Shown: positions 43,169-52,643, counted from the first letter of the stretch. The stretch is 64,000 nt of DNA from Pseudorhodoferax sp. Leaf265 (GCF_001422365.1 NZ_LMMT01000036.1:3823-67822), one strand, 5' to 3'. Program-made: numbers and translations. Notes: a model not told the origin generated them from the sequence alone.

Positions 43169-44569
43169 ATGACACCCACCCACAGCGGCCACCTGGAGCG
43201 CAAGCTCCAGAACCGCCACATCCAGCTGATCGCGCTGGGCGGCACCATCGGCACCGGCCTGTTCCTGGGCTCGGCCGGCATCATCGAGATGGCCGGCCCG
43301 GCCGTGCTGCTGGGCTATGCCATCGGCGGCGCGCTGATCTTCCTGATCATGCGTTTCCTGGGTGAGATGCTGGTCGAGGCGCCCAACGCCGGCTCGTTCA
43401 GCTACTTCGCCAACCGCCACCTGGGCCGCTTCGCGGGCTTCCTGTCGGGCTGGAACTGCATCGCGCTGTATGTGCTGGTGGGCATGCTGGAGCTGACCGC
43501 CTGCGGCAAGTTCATCCAGTACTGGTGGCCCGAGGTACCGACCTGGGCCACGGCCGCCGTGTTCTTCGTGCTGATCAACGCGGTGAACTTCATCAACGTC
43601 AAGGCCTACGGCGAGTTCGAGTTCTGGTTCGCGCTGATCAAGATCGTCGCTGTGGTGGCCATGATCGCCACCGGCATCTACCTGCTCTCGACCACCAGCA
43701 ATCCGACCCAGACCGTCAGCAACCTGTGGACGCACGGCGGCTTCATGCCCAACGGCATCGCCGGCCTGGTCATGTCGCTGGCCTTCATCATGTTCGCGTT
43801 CGGCGGCGTCGAGATGCTGGGCTTCGCGGCGGCCGAGACCGACCAGCCGCGCAAGGTCATCCCCAAGGCCATCAACCAGCTGGTCTGGCGCGTGCTGGTG
43901 TTCTATGTGGGCTCGATGGCCGTGCTGCTGTCGCTGACGCCCTGGACCGACCTGGTCGCCCAGCTCAAGGCCGGCGGCGACACCTACAGCAACAGCCCGT
44001 TCGTGCTGGTGATCTCGGGCATCGGCCAGACCCTGGCGGCCCATGTGCTGAACTTCGTGATCCTGACCGCCACGCTGTCGGTCTACAACAGCATGGTCTA
44101 CAGCACCAGCCGCCTGCTGTACGGCATGGCCAGCGAGGGCAATGCGCCGCGCGCGCTGATGCAGGTCAACCGGCGCGGCGTGCCGGTGCGCGCCATCGTC
44201 TACCCGGGCCTGGCCACCGCCCTGTGCGTGGTGCTGAACTATGTGGCCCCGCACGGCCTGATCGAACTGCTGATGTCGCTGATCGTGGCCTCGCTGGTGA
44301 TCACCTGGGTCGTCATCATCGTCACGCACATGCGCTTTCGCCGCGATGCGGTGCGCAACGGGACGCCGCTGGCCTTCCGTGCCCCGTTCGCCCCGGTGTC
44401 CAACTTCGTCTGCCTGGCCGGCATGGCGCTGGTGGTCGGCGTCATGCTGCTGACCCCGTCCATCCGCGGCTCGGCCCTGGCCATCCCGGTCTGGATCGGC
44501 GTGCTGTACCTCGCCTTCCGCGCCCTGTCGTCCCGCCCGGCCCTGCCTTCCGTGCAGGGCGCTGCCTGA
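43169..44569 (+). CDS. Amino-acid permease, aromatic type (APC family)
   Basis: 466-residue twelve-helix proton symporter of the AroP/PheP/ProY group. The N-terminal block RKLQNRHIQLIALGGTIGTG with FLGSAGIIEMAGPAVLLGYA, and FGGVEMLGFAAAETDQPRKV near residue 205, are diagnostic. ATG 43169 has GAGGAG ahead. In an operon with phhA, phhB and fumarylacetoacetase the cargo is most likely phenylalanine or tyrosine. Confidence 0.92.
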   Translation: MTPTHSGHLERKLQNRHIQLIALGGTIGTGLFLGSAGIIEMAGPAVLLGYAIGGALIFLIMRFLGEMLVEAPNAGSFSYFANRHLGRFAGFLSGWNCIALYVLVGMLELTACGKFIQYWWPEVPTWATAAVFFVLINAVNFINVKAYGEFEFWFALIKIVAVVAMIATGIYLLSTTSNPTQTVSNLWTHGGFMPNGIAGLVMSLAFIMFAFGGVEMLGFAAAETDQPRKVIPKAINQLVWRVLVFYVGSMAVLLSLTPWTDLVAQLKAGGDTYSNSPFVLVISGIGQTLAAHVLNFVILTATLSVYNSMVYSTSRLLYGMASEGNAPRALMQVNRRGVPVRAIVYPGLATALCVVLNYVAPHGLIELLMSLIVASLVITWVVIIVTHMRFRRDAVRNGTPLAFRAPFAPVSNFVCLAGMALVVGVMLLTPSIRGSALAIPVWIGVLYLAFRALSSRPALPSVQGAA

Positions 44570-44578
44570 ACCAAGCCC

Positions 44579-44962
44579 ATGTCCGCCACCTTCCACCCCG
44601 CCCCCGGCCCCATGCCGTTCTCCACCGCCGTCCGCGCAGCCGGCCTGCTCATGCTGTCGGGCCAGATCCCCTTCGACGCTGCCGGCAAGCCGCACGCCGG
44701 CAGCATCGAAGAGCAGACCCATGCGGTGCTGCAGACCATCGCCGGCACGCTGCAGGGCCTGGGCAGCACGCTGGACCAGGTGGTCAAGACCACCGTCTGG
44801 CTGCGCGACCTGGCCGACTTCGCCGCGTTCAACGCGGTCTACCGCAGCTACTTCCAGGAGGGCCGCTATCCCGTGCGCAGCCTGGTGCAGGCCGAGCTGG
44901 CCTTCGGCGTGGCCGTCGAGATCGAAGTGCAGGCGCTGGACATGTCCGGCACGCCCGCTTGA
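44579..44962 (+). CDS. RidA/YjgF-family enamine/imine deaminase
   Basis: 127-residue Rid protein. The catalytic Arg lies in GRYPVRSLVQAEL and the distal Glu in VEIEVQAL, as in RidA. Its known job is hydrolysis of reactive imines or enamines to keto acids. That fits the product of the oxidase encoded two genes upstream. It starts 9 bases after the permease stop. Confidence 0.93.
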   Translation: MSATFHPAPGPMPFSTAVRAAGLLMLSGQIPFDAAGKPHAGSIEEQTHAVLQTIAGTLQGLGSTLDQVVKTTVWLRDLADFAAFNAVYRSYFQEGRYPVRSLVQAELAFGVAVEIEVQALDMSGTPA

Positions 44963-44976
44963 ACAGGAGCATCCCC

Positions 44977-45522
44977 ATGAAGATCGACCGCATCCACCAC
45001 GTCGCCTACCGCTGCAGGGACGCCAAGGAGACCGTGCTCTGGTACCGCGACATGCTCAACATGGATTTCGTGCTGGCCATCGCCGAGGACATGGTGCCCT
45101 CCACCAAGGCGCCGGACCCGTACATGCACGTCTTCCTGGACGCCGGCAACGGCAACGTGCTGGCCTTCTTCGAGCTGCCCACGCAGCCGCCCATGGGCCG
45201 CGATCCCAACACGCCCGAGTGGGTGCAGCACATGGCCTTCCGGGTGAAGGACCGCGCCGAGCTGCTGCAGTTCAAGGCGCACCTGGAATCCAGGGGCGTG
45301 CCGGTGCTCGGGGTGACCGACCACGGCGCGTTCCACTCGATCTACTTCTTCGACCCCAACGGCCACCGCGTGGAGCTGGCCTGCCCCGACCCGCAGGAAG
45401 AGGCCCTGGTCCGGCGGCTCGATGCCGTGAAATGGGACATGCTGGAGGATTGGTCCAGGACCAAGCGCGCGCCCCGGCACGCGGCCTTCCTGCACGCGCG
45501 CGAACTCCAGGGCGCCGCATGA
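44977..45522 (+). CDS. VOC-superfamily (glyoxalase/dioxygenase) protein
   Basis: 181-residue VOC protein with the metal-ligand pattern of extradiol dioxygenases and glyoxalases: His in IHHVAYRC, His in WVQHMAFRVKD, and Glu in GHRVELACPDP. It starts 14 bases after ridA and overlaps the fumarylacetoacetase start (ATGA). Hydroxyphenylpyruvate and homogentisate dioxygenase genes are missing here, so this protein may carry out a ring-oxidation step or a side reaction. The true substrate is unknown. Confidence 0.85.
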   Translation: MKIDRIHHVAYRCRDAKETVLWYRDMLNMDFVLAIAEDMVPSTKAPDPYMHVFLDAGNGNVLAFFELPTQPPMGRDPNTPEWVQHMAFRVKDRAELLQFKAHLESRGVPVLGVTDHGAFHSIYFFDPNGHRVELACPDPQEEALVRRLDAVKWDMLEDWSRTKRAPRHAAFLHARELQGAA

Positions 45523-46835
45523 TCGACGCCACGCACGATCCGGCGTTGCGCAGCTGGGTCGCCTCGGCCCACGCGGCCGACACCGACTTCCCGATCCAGA
45601 ACCTGCCCTTTGCCAGCTTTCGCCGCCAGGGCACGGCCGAGCCCTACCGCGGTGGCGTGGCCATCGGCGACCAGGTGCTGGACCTGGCGGCCCTGCAGCG
45701 CAGCGGCACGCTGCAGGGCCTGGCGGCCACGGCCGCGGCGGCGGCAGCCCAGCCGCAACTCAACACGCTGATGGCCATGGGCCCGGCGGCCTGGAGCGCG
45801 CTGCGCCATGCCCTGTCCGATGGCCTGCGCGCCGGCGCGCCGCAGCAGTCCGCCTGGCAGGCCTGCCTGGTGCCGCAGGCCGAGGCCGAGTACGGCCTGC
45901 CGGCCTGCATCGGCGACTACACCGACTTCTACACCTCGATCCACCACGCCACCCACATCGGCCGGCAGTTCCGTCCCGACAACCCGCTGCTGCCCAACTA
46001 CAAGTGGGTGCCGATCGGCTACCACGGGCGTGCCTCCAGCATCGGCGTGTCGGGCCAGCGCTTTCGCCGGCCCATCGGCCAGACCATGGCGCCAGGCGCC
46101 GCGTCGCCCCGCCTGGGGCCATGCCAGCGGCTGGACATCGAGCTGGAGCTGGGCGTGTTCATCGGCACCGGCAATGCGCCGGGCGAGCCGATCGCCATGC
46201 AGGGGGCCGAGGACCATGTGTTCGGCCTGTGCCTGTTGAACGACTGGTCGGCGCGTGACATCCAGGGCTGGGAGTACCAGCCGTTGGGGCCCTTCCTGTC
46301 GAAGAACTTCGCCACCACGGTCTCGCCCTGGATCGTCACGCTGCAGGCCCTGGCGCCGTACCGTGTGGCCTTCGAGCGGCCGGCCGGCGACCCGCAGCCC
46401 CTGCCCTACCTGGACTCGGCCCACAACCGCGCGGCCGGCGCGTTCGACATCCAGCTGACGGTGGAGCTGCAAACCGCCACCATGCGCGCAGCCGGCCAGG
46501 CGCCGGCCCCCATCGTGCAGACCAGCTACCGCCACGCCTACTGGACGGTGGCGCAGATGGTGGCGCACCACACGGTCAACGGCTGCAATCTGCAAAGCGG
46601 CGACCTGTTCGGCAGCGGCACGCTGTCCGGCCCCACGCTGGACCAGGCCGGCGCGCTGATCGAGCTGACCAGCGGCGGCACGCAGCCGGTCCGGCTGCCG
46701 AACGGCGAGGCGCGCACCTGGCTGCAGGACGGCGACAGCGTGACGCTGCGCGGCTGGTGCGCGCGACCCGGGGCTGCACGCATCGGCTTCGGCCGCTGCG
46801 AAGGCACGGTCTTGCCCAGCCTGTCCAACTTTTGA
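45519..46835 (+). CDS. fahA: Fumarylacetoacetase
   Basis: 438-residue hydrolase cleaving fumarylacetoacetate to fumarate and acetoacetate, the last step of homogentisate degradation. Metal ligands are visible in [25 protein letters not shown] and [18 protein letters not shown], with [12 protein letters not shown] after. The N-terminal domain (about 1-120) is present, matching the full-length eukaryote-like enzyme. The start ATG overlaps the VOC stop by four bases. Confidence 0.96.
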   Translation: MIDATHDPALRSWVASAHAADTDFPIQNLPFASFRRQGTAEPYRGGVAIGDQVLDLAALQRSGTLQGLAATAAAAAAQPQLNTLMAMGPAAWSALRHALSDGLRAGAPQQSAWQACLVPQAEAEYGLPACIGDYTDFYTSIHHATHIGRQFRPDNPLLPNYKWVPIGYHGRASSIGVSGQRFRRPIGQTMAPGAASPRLGPCQRLDIELELGVFIGTGNAPGEPIAMQGAEDHVFGLCLLNDWSARDIQGWEYQPLGPFLSKNFATTVSPWIVTLQALAPYRVAFERPAGDPQPLPYLDSAHNRAAGAFDIQLTVELQTATMRAAGQAPAPIVQTSYRHAYWTVAQMVAHHTVNGCNLQSGDLFGSGTLSGPTLDQAGALIELTSGGTQPVRLPNGEARTWLQDGDSVTLRGWCARPGAARIGFGRCEGTVLPSLSNF

Positions 46836-46846
46836 AGGAGTCCGAG

Positions 46847-47179
46847 ATGAGACTGTCCCCCGCCCAACTGCAGCCGCTGCTGGTCCAGTTGCCCGCCTGG
46901 CAGGCCGATACGGAACGCGGCGGCACGCTGTCGCGCCGCTTCCTGTTCCGCGACTTCGCGCAGGCCATGGGTTTCATGTGCCAGATCGCGGTGCACGCCG
47001 AGAAGCACGACCACCACCCCGAGTGGTTCAACGTCTACAACCGCGTGGACGTCACGCTCACCACCCACGACGCGGGCGGCCTGTCGCTGCGCGACATCCG
47101 GCTGGCCCGCACCATGGACCAGGTCGCCGCGGCGCTCGCGCAGCAGGCCGCCCCCTTCGAGGAGCACGCGCATGCATGA
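46847..47179 (+). CDS. phhB: Pterin-4a-carbinolamine dehydratase
   Basis: 110-residue enzyme that dehydrates 4a-hydroxytetrahydrobiopterin and so recycles the pterin cofactor of PhhA. The active-site motif [18 protein letters not shown] (about 48-65) is intact. GAAGGAG precedes the ATG. Its end overlaps the phhA start by eight bases, so the two are made together. The rest of the pterin cycle would need a dihydropteridine reductase. Confidence 0.95.
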   Translation: MRLSPAQLQPLLVQLPAWQADTERGGTLSRRFLFRDFAQAMGFMCQIAVHAEKHDHHPEWFNVYNRVDVTLTTHDAGGLSLRDIRLARTMDQVAAALAQQAAPFEEHAHA

Positions 47180-48071
47180 AGCCGATCCCACCGCCAGCAC
47201 CCTGCACGGCCTGGCCGGCGGCGGCCCGCGCCCCGAGCGGCCCGACTGGACCATCGCCCAGGACTGGGACCGCTACACCGCGCAGGAGCATGCGGTGTGG
47301 AAGACCTTGTTCGAACGCCAGAGCCGGCTGCTGCCCGGCCGGGCCTGCGCCGCCTTCGTGCGCGGCATGGCCGAACTGCCGCTGTGCGCCGACCGCATCC
47401 CCGACTTCGAGGAGCTGTCGGAGGTGTTGATGCAGCGCACCGGCTGGCAGGTCGTGGCCGTGCCCGGCCTGGTGCCGGACGACGTGTTCTTCGAGCACCT
47501 GGCCCACCGGCGCTTTCCCGCCGGCCAGTTCATCCGAAAGGCGCATGAGCTCGACTACCTGGAGGAGCCCGACGTCTTCCACGACGTGTTCGGCCACGTG
47601 CCCATGCTGATGAACCCGGTGATGGCCGGCTTCATCCAGGCGTACGGCCAGGGCGGCCTGCGCGCCAAGTCGCTCGGCATGCTGGAGCAGTTGGCACGCG
47701 TGTACTGGTACACGGTGGAATTCGGGCTGGTGCTGGAAGAAGGTGCCCCGCGCATCTACGGCGCCGGCATCGTGTCCTCGTCCACCGAGACGCGGTTCTC
47801 GGTCGAGGACGATTCGCCCAACCGCGTGCGCTTCGCGCTCGAGCGCGTGATGCGCACGCGCTACCGCATCGACGATTTCCAGGAGACCTACTTCGTGCTG
47901 GACCACCTCGACGACCTGCTGGCCCTGGCCCAGGTCGACTTCGCCCCCTCCTACGCGCGCGTGCGTGGCGCCGCCGAGCACGCGCCCGGCGAGCTGCTGC
48001 CGGGCGACACCGTGCTGGCGCGCGGCACCGGCCGCTACCACGCGCGCAAGCGCCAGCAGGTGACCGCATGA
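47172..48071 (+). CDS. phhA: Phenylalanine 4-monooxygenase
   Basis: 299-residue bacterial phenylalanine hydroxylase converting phenylalanine to tyrosine with tetrahydropterin and O2. The iron ligands are the two His of [16 protein letters not shown] and the Glu of [14 protein letters not shown]. The N-terminal regulatory domain of animal enzymes is absent, as usual in bacteria. It overlaps phhB upstream and the SDR gene downstream by four bases. Confidence 0.96.
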   Translation: MHEADPTASTLHGLAGGGPRPERPDWTIAQDWDRYTAQEHAVWKTLFERQSRLLPGRACAAFVRGMAELPLCADRIPDFEELSEVLMQRTGWQVVAVPGLVPDDVFFEHLAHRRFPAGQFIRKAHELDYLEEPDVFHDVFGHVPMLMNPVMAGFIQAYGQGGLRAKSLGMLEQLARVYWYTVEFGLVLEEGAPRIYGAGIVSSSTETRFSVEDDSPNRVRFALERVMRTRYRIDDFQETYFVLDHLDDLLALAQVDFAPSYARVRGAAEHAPGELLPGDTVLARGTGRYHARKRQQVTA

Positions 48072-48769
48072 CGGCGCCGGCACCCGTGGTGCTGGTCACC
48101 GGCGCCGCCGGCCAACTGGGCCAGGCCGTGGCGACCCATTTCCACCAGGCCGGCGCGCGCCTGCTGCTGCTGGACCGCGATGCGCAGGCGCTGCAGCGCC
48201 TGTACGGCGCGCTGCCAGGCGCGGTGCTGGTCGAAGCCGACCTGCTCGACCGCCCGCAGCTGCTCGGCCGCATCGCGCTGGCTTGCCCCGCACCGCAGCG
48301 CATCGACGTGCTGTGCCACCTGGCAGGCGGCTTCCGCATGGGCGAGGCGGTGCACATGCTCGCTGACGGCAGCTGGGACCTGCTGATGGACCTCAACGCG
48401 CGCAGCCTGCTGCACGTGGCGGCCGCTGTGGTGCCGCGCATGCTGGCCCAGGGCGCCGGCCGCATCGTGACGGTGGGCGCCGGTGCGGCGCAGCGCGGCG
48501 CGGCCCACATGGGCGGCTACTGCGCGTCCAAGAGCGCGCTGATGCGGCTGACGGAATCGATGTCGGCCGAACTGCGCGACCAGGGCATCCAGGTGAACTG
48601 CGTGCTGCCCTCGGTGATCGACACGCCCGACAACCGCGCCGCCATGCCCGAGGCGGACGCCTCGCGCTGGGTCGCGCCCGCGGCGCTGGCCGAGGTGATC
48701 GGCTTCCTCGCGTCCGACGCGGCGCGCGCCGTGCACGGGGTCGCGCTACCGGTCAGCGGCCGGGTGTAG
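48068..48769 (+). CDS. SDR-family oxidoreductase, dihydropteridine reductase-like
   Basis: 233-residue short-chain dehydrogenase with cofactor loop VTGAAGQLGQAVA and catalytic GYCASKSAL (YxxxK). Two stretches resemble eukaryotic quinonoid dihydropteridine reductase: IDVLCHLAGGF, and IDTPDNRAAMPEADASRW where the human enzyme has a DTPxNRxxMPEADxSxW pattern. It overlaps phhA by four bases, so co-translation is expected. I infer that it regenerates the tetrahydropterin used by PhhA; related SDRs of unknown function share parts of this motif. Confidence 0.82.
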   Translation: MTAPAPVVLVTGAAGQLGQAVATHFHQAGARLLLLDRDAQALQRLYGALPGAVLVEADLLDRPQLLGRIALACPAPQRIDVLCHLAGGFRMGEAVHMLADGSWDLLMDLNARSLLHVAAAVVPRMLAQGAGRIVTVGAGAAQRGAAHMGGYCASKSALMRLTESMSAELRDQGIQVNCVLPSVIDTPDNRAAMPEADASRWVAPAALAEVIGFLASDAARAVHGVALPVSGRV

Positions 48770-48785
48770 CGGCCATGCGGCGCCG

Positions 48786-49298
48786 TTACTGGACCTTGTT
48801 CTCCGGCGCCTGCGGGTCGAGCATGGAGCCGGTGCGCAGCACCCGGTAGTCGGTGTTGAAGACCACGCTGAACACCATCGAGGTGTTGGGCGCCTGCAGG
48901 TAGCGCCAGTCGTAGACCACTTCGCGCTGCAGGTCGTAGGGCGTGATCTTCATCGGCTTGCCGAGCATCTTGCGCACGTCTTCCATCATCATGCCGGGCT
49001 GCACCTTGGCGAAGTTCTCGGGCGTGAGCACCTGGCGCAGCGCGCTCATCTTGCCGTCCGGGCCGATGGTGATCATGTAGTTGCGGTGGCCGGCGGGCTG
49101 GCGGTTGTACTCGAAGGTGCGGCCGCCGCCCGGCGCATCCCAGATCTTCTCGGGCTCGCCGAACTGCTTGCGCACGTCGGCCTCGGTCGCCACACCCTCC
49201 TCCAGCGCATCGATGCGCTGCGGGTCGCAGCCCAGCAGCGACAGGCTTGCCAGCGCCATGGCAGTCCACCGCGCCAATCCGTTCCAACGCGCCGCCAT
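48786..49298 (-). CDS. BamE/SmpA-like outer-membrane lipoprotein
   Basis: 170-residue lipoprotein: signal ending LASLSLLGC (lipobox), followed by a repeated BamE/SmpA-like fold. The two copies are GVATEADVRKQFGEPEKIWD (about 35-54) and GMMMEDVRKMLGKPMKITPY (about 103-122). The duplication is unusual against single-domain BamE (about 110 aa). It stands alone on the minus strand, divergent from the DUF3460 gene. An envelope-assembly role is inferred. Confidence 0.82.
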   Translation of the reverse strand: MAARWNGLARWTAMALASLSLLGCDPQRIDALEEGVATEADVRKQFGEPEKIWDAPGGGRTFEYNRQPAGHRNYMITIGPDGKMSALRQVLTPENFAKVQPGMMMEDVRKMLGKPMKITPYDLQREVVYDWRYLQAPNTSMVFSVVFNTDYRVLRTGSMLDPQAPENKVQ

Positions 49299-49309
49299 GC
49301 CGCCCCCCT

Positions 49310-49315
49310 TAAAAT
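49310..49315 (+). promoter_or_regulatory. -10 box (TAAAAT) of the DUF3460/scpA genes
   Basis: TAAAAT 25 bases before the DUF3460 ATG, in context CCCTTAAAATCCGCG. It lies just upstream of the divergent lipoprotein start at 49298. No -35 box is clear. Confidence 0.5.
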
Positions 49316-49339
49316 CCGCGCCTTCGAAAGGTTCAGTGT

Positions 49340-49546
49340 ATGTCCATCTTCCGCCGCCCCGATTACAAGTCCGAAGCCACGCAGTTCATCGACCAGCTCA
49401 AGGCCCAGCAGCCCGACCTGGAAGCGCGCCAGCGCGCCGGCCGCGCCCTGCTGTGGGACAAGGCGGTGGACCGCACTGTCTGGACCGAGTTCCGCCAGGG
49501 CCAGGTGGCCCAGAAGCCCTACGTCTACCAGACCGACAACAGCTGA
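49340..49546 (+). CDS. DUF3460-family protein
   Basis: 68-residue soluble protein (MSIFRRPDYKSEATQFIDQL; RALLWDKAVDRTVW) matching the DUF3460 family found in Burkholderiales. Function unknown. It is usually next to scpA, as here (21-bp gap to scpA), so the two probably share a transcript. Asp, Gln and Arg content is high and there is no signal peptide. Confidence 0.82.
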   Translation: MSIFRRPDYKSEATQFIDQLKAQQPDLEARQRAGRALLWDKAVDRTVWTEFRQGQVAQKPYVYQTDNS

Positions 49547-49567
49547 TCGACGCAGGCGCCACGCCGC

Positions 49568-50413
49568 GTGGAGTCCAAGCTGCTGCCACCCGCCCACGGC
49601 GAGGCCGCCCCCATGCCGGAGGTGGTGGACCAGGTGGCGCTCGCGCGCCTGTACGGCGAGCCGCTGTTCGCCATCCCGCAGGACCTGTACATCCCGCCCG
49701 ATGCGCTGGAAGTCTTCCTGGAGGCCTTCGAAGGCCCGCTGGACCTGCTGCTCTACCTGATCCGCAAGCAGAACTTCAACATCCTCGACATTCCCATGGC
49801 TGCCGTGACGCGGCAGTACCTGGCGTATGTCGACGAGATCCGCACGCGCAACCTCGAGCTGGCGGCCGAGTACCTGCTCATGGCGGCCATGCTGATCGAG
49901 ATCAAGTCGCGCATGCTGCTGCCGCCCAAGAAGGCGGCCGAGGGCGAAGAGGCTGAAGATCCGCGCGCCGAACTCGTGCGCCGGCTGCTCGAGTACGAGC
50001 AGATGAAACTGGCGGGCGCGCGGCTGAACGCGCTGCCGCAGTTCGGCCGCGACTTCCTCAAGGCCCAGGTCACCATCGAGCAATCGCTGCAGCCGCGCTT
50101 TCCCGACGTACACCTGGTGGACCTGCAGGAGGCCTGGCGCGACATTTTGAAGCGCGCCAAGCTCGTACAGCACCACCGGATCACGCGCGAGGAGCTGTCC
50201 GTGCGCGACTACATGACCCAGGTGCTGCGCACGCTGCAAGGCCGCAAGTTCGTCGAATTCGAGGAACTGTTCAACCCGGAGAAGGGTTCGACCGTGCTGG
50301 TCGTCACCTTCATCGCGCTGCTGGAGCTGGGCAAGGAAACGCTGGTGGAGATCGTGCAGGCCGAGGCCTTCGCACCGATCTACGTGCGCCTGGCCTACAC
50401 CGCCACCAGTTGA
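49568..50413 (+). CDS. scpA: Segregation and condensation protein A
   Basis: 281-residue kleisin subunit of the SMC-ScpAB condensin. The N-terminal helical part binding SMC reads FEGPLDLLLYLIRKQNFNIL (about 57-76), then AAEYLLMAAMLIEIKSRMLLP. The C-terminal winged helix includes TVLVVTFIALLELGKETLVE. The start is GTG 49568; ATG 49613 is an alternative. scpB is not adjacent. Its stop abuts that of convergent gpsA. Confidence 0.93.
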   Translation: MESKLLPPAHGEAAPMPEVVDQVALARLYGEPLFAIPQDLYIPPDALEVFLEAFEGPLDLLLYLIRKQNFNILDIPMAAVTRQYLAYVDEIRTRNLELAAEYLLMAAMLIEIKSRMLLPPKKAAEGEEAEDPRAELVRRLLEYEQMKLAGARLNALPQFGRDFLKAQVTIEQSLQPRFPDVHLVDLQEAWRDILKRAKLVQHHRITREELSVRDYMTQVLRTLQGRKFVEFEELFNPEKGSTVLVVTFIALLELGKETLVEIVQAEAFAPIYVRLAYTATS

Positions 50414-51406
50414 CTACACGCCGTCGGCGGCCGGCTCGCGGCCCATCAGCGCGGCCACGGCCTGCTGCGGCTGCAGTTGGCCATCGAGCAGGGCCAGCAC
50501 GCTTTCAGCGATCGGCATCTCCACACGCAGCGCGCGAGCCCGTTGCACCACGGTGCGCGCGCTGTAGACGCCTTCGGCCACATGCCCCAGCGAGGCCACG
50601 GCCTCGTCCAGCCGCATGCCGCGCGCCAGCAGCAGGCCCACCTTGCGGTTGCGGCTGAGGTCACCCGTGGCCGTCAGCACCAGATCGCCCAGACCCGACA
50701 AACCCATGAAGGTCTCGGCGCGCGCACCCAGGGCCAGGCCCAGCCGCGTCATCTCCGCCAGGCCGCGCGTGACCAGCGCCGCCCGCGCATTGAGCCCCAG
50801 CGAGAGGCCGTCGCACAGGCCCGTGGCGATCGCCAGCAGGTTCTTGACGGCACCGCCGACCTCCACACCGGGTACGTCGTCGCTGCTGTAGACGCGCAGC
50901 GTGGGGCCGTGGAAGGCCTGGACCAGCGCCTCGCGCAGCGCCGCATCGGCGCTGGCGGCGACCAGCGCGGTCGGCTGGCCGGCCGCGACCTCCTGCGCGA
51001 AGCTGGGGCCGCTCAGCACCCCGAACGGCGCCTCGCCGACCACGGCATGGTGGATCTCATGGCCGAGCAGACCGGCGCCGCCGGCCTCGAAGCCCTTGCA
51101 GAGCCAGGCCAGCGGCCGACCCAGCGGCGCGAGCTCGGACAGCATGGCGCGCAGCGCGGCCATGGGCGTGGCGATGACGAGCAGGTCCTGGTTCGCGCAC
51201 AGCGGCGCCAGCGGCCCGTCGGCCAGCAGCAACGGCGCCGGCAGCGGTGTGTCGGACAGGTAGCGGGTGTTGCGGCGCTGCGCGCGCATCTGCGCCACCT
51301 GCGTGGCGTCGCGCGCCCACAGGTGCACGCTGCGCCCCGGGAGCCGGCTGGCGTGCACGGCCAGCGCCGTGCCCCAGGCGCCCGCGCCCAGCACGGCGAT
51401 CTTCAT
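50414..51406 (-). CDS. gpsA: Glycerol-3-phosphate dehydrogenase [NAD(P)+]
   Basis: 330-residue soluble enzyme making sn-glycerol-3-phosphate for phospholipids. The cofactor loop is [20 protein letters not shown]. The catalytic Lys is in [20 protein letters not shown], and [20 protein letters not shown] is typical. It follows secB by five bases, an arrangement common in proteobacteria (grxC-secB-gpsA). Confidence 0.96.
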   Translation of the reverse strand: MKIAVLGAGAWGTALAVHASRLPGRSVHLWARDATQVAQMRAQRRNTRYLSDTPLPAPLLLADGPLAPLCANQDLLVIATPMAALRAMLSELAPLGRPLAWLCKGFEAGGAGLLGHEIHHAVVGEAPFGVLSGPSFAQEVAAGQPTALVAASADAALREALVQAFHGPTLRVYSSDDVPGVEVGGAVKNLLAIATGLCDGLSLGLNARAALVTRGLAEMTRLGLALGARAETFMGLSGLGDLVLTATGDLSRNRKVGLLLARGMRLDEAVASLGHVAEGVYSARTVVQRARALRVEMPIAESVLALLDGQLQPQQAVAALMGREPAADGV

Positions 51407-51411
51407 CGGCT

Positions 51412-51885
51412 TTACTGGATGACCGGGGCTGCGCCGTTGGCGGCGGTGGCCTGCTGGGCCTGCTGCTGCTCGTACATGGCCTGGAAGTTGATCTCGGCCA
51501 GGTGCACGGGCGGGAAGCCGGCGCGCTGGACCAGGTCGGCCACGTTGCCGCGCAGGTAGGGGTAGACGATCTGCGGGCAGGCGATGCCCATGATGGCGCC
51601 CATCTGGTCCTGCGGCAGGTTGCGGATCTCGAAGATGCCAGCCTGCTTGGCTTCGACCAGGAACACCGTCTTGTCGCCGCCCACGCGCGTGTGCACGGTG
51701 GCGGTGACCGTCACTTCGTAGATGCCATCGGCCACGTTGTTGCCGTCCACGCCCAGCTGGATGTCGACCTGGGGTTGCTCCTGCTGCAGCAGGATGGCCG
51801 GCGAATTGGGCTGCTCCAGCGAGGCTTCCTTCAGGTAGATGCGCTGGATCTGGAACACGGGAGCTTGGGCTTGGGTCTCGGCCAT
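51412..51885 (-). CDS. secB: Protein-export chaperone SecB
   Basis: 157-residue tetrameric chaperone that keeps precursors unfolded and hands them to SecA. The family core [20 protein letters not shown] (about 11-30) and [20 protein letters not shown] (about 103-122) are clear. It sits between grxC and gpsA, but a strong terminator just upstream (51904-51938) means secB-gpsA has its own promoter or depends on read-through. Confidence 0.97.
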   Translation of the reverse strand: MAETQAQAPVFQIQRIYLKEASLEQPNSPAILLQQEQPQVDIQLGVDGNNVADGIYEVTVTATVHTRVGGDKTVFLVEAKQAGIFEIRNLPQDQMGAIMGIACPQIVYPYLRGNVADLVQRAGFPPVHLAEINFQAMYEQQQAQQATAANGAAPVIQ

Positions 51886-51903
51886 GGAGGTCTTTCGGGT
51901 GTC

Positions 51904-51938
51904 AAAAAAAGCCCGCCGGGGATGCTTGCGCGGCGGGC
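51904..51938 (-). terminator. Rho-independent terminator after grxC
   Basis: On the minus strand GCCCGCCG (51931-51938) pairs perfectly with CGGCGGGC (51911-51918), followed by seven T (51910-51904). It ends the rhodanese-grxC transcript, 19 bp before the secB ATG. Confidence 0.85.
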
Positions 51939-51972
51939 GGCAGTCAGCCGATCATTATGGCCGAGCGCCGTG

Positions 51973-52233
51973 TCAGCTTCCCTGCAGCAGCGGCACCAGG
52001 CCGCCGCGGCTGTCCAGCGCGATCAGGTCGTCGCAGCCGCCCACATGGGTGTCGCCGATGAAGATCTGCGGCACGGTGCGCCGGCCGGTCAATTCCATCA
52101 TCTTGCTGCGCTCGGCCGGATCGGTGTCGACGCGGATCTCCTCGATCTGCGCCACGCCCTTGGCCTTGAGCACCTGCTTGGCGCGGATGCAGTAGGGGCA
52201 CACCGCTGTGGTGTACATGCGCACGGCCTGCAT
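51973..52233 (-). CDS. grxC: Glutaredoxin 3
   Basis: 86-residue glutaredoxin with active site TTAVCPYCIRAK (CPYC, about residue 12), the TVPQIFIG cis-Pro loop and GGCDDLIAL glutathione-binding region. It reduces disulfides with glutathione. Its ATG overlaps the rhodanese stop (TGATG), so the two genes are coupled. Confidence 0.95.
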   Translation of the reverse strand: MQAVRMYTTAVCPYCIRAKQVLKAKGVAQIEEIRVDTDPAERSKMMELTGRRTVPQIFIGDTHVGGCDDLIALDSRGGLVPLLQGS

Positions 52234-52643
52234 CAGGCCTTCTCCACCGGCAGGCCGGCGTCGCGCCAGCCCTTCATGCCGCCGGCCACGGCCTGGGCCT
52301 TCTCGTAGCCCAGCTTCTTGGCGGCCGCCACGGCGCGGTTGGCGCGCGCGCCGGTCGGGCAGACCAGCAACAGCGGCACGCCCTTGTTCTTGACCACGTT
52401 CGACAACTTGGCGTCGAGCTGGCCGAAGGGCACGTTCTTCGCACCGACGACATGGCCCGTGGCGAACTCCGCCTCCTCGCTGACGTCGACCACCACCGCC
52501 TTTTCACGGTTGATCAGTTGCACGGCACCGGCCGGCGTCAGTGCCGAGGCACCGGCGGCACCGGAGACCATGGGCCACAGCAGCAGGCTGGCGGACACCA
52601 GCGCCACGGCGAACAACATCCAGTTGTCGATCACGAAATTCAT
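52233..52643 (-). CDS. Membrane-anchored rhodanese-like sulfurtransferase
   Basis: 136-residue single-domain rhodanese with one N-terminal membrane helix ([20 protein letters not shown], about 8-27). The active-site loop is [13 protein letters not shown] with the catalytic Cys. The family resembles YibN, which sits in front of grxC and secB in many proteobacteria. The domain faces the cytoplasm by charge distribution. The longer frame to 52877 reads into the gpmA promoter. Confidence 0.92.
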   Translation of the reverse strand: MNFVIDNWMLFAVALVSASLLLWPMVSGAAGASALTPAGAVQLINREKAVVVDVSEEAEFATGHVVGAKNVPFGQLDAKLSNVVKNKGVPLLLVCPTGARANRAVAAAKKLGYEKAQAVAGGMKGWRDAGLPVEKA

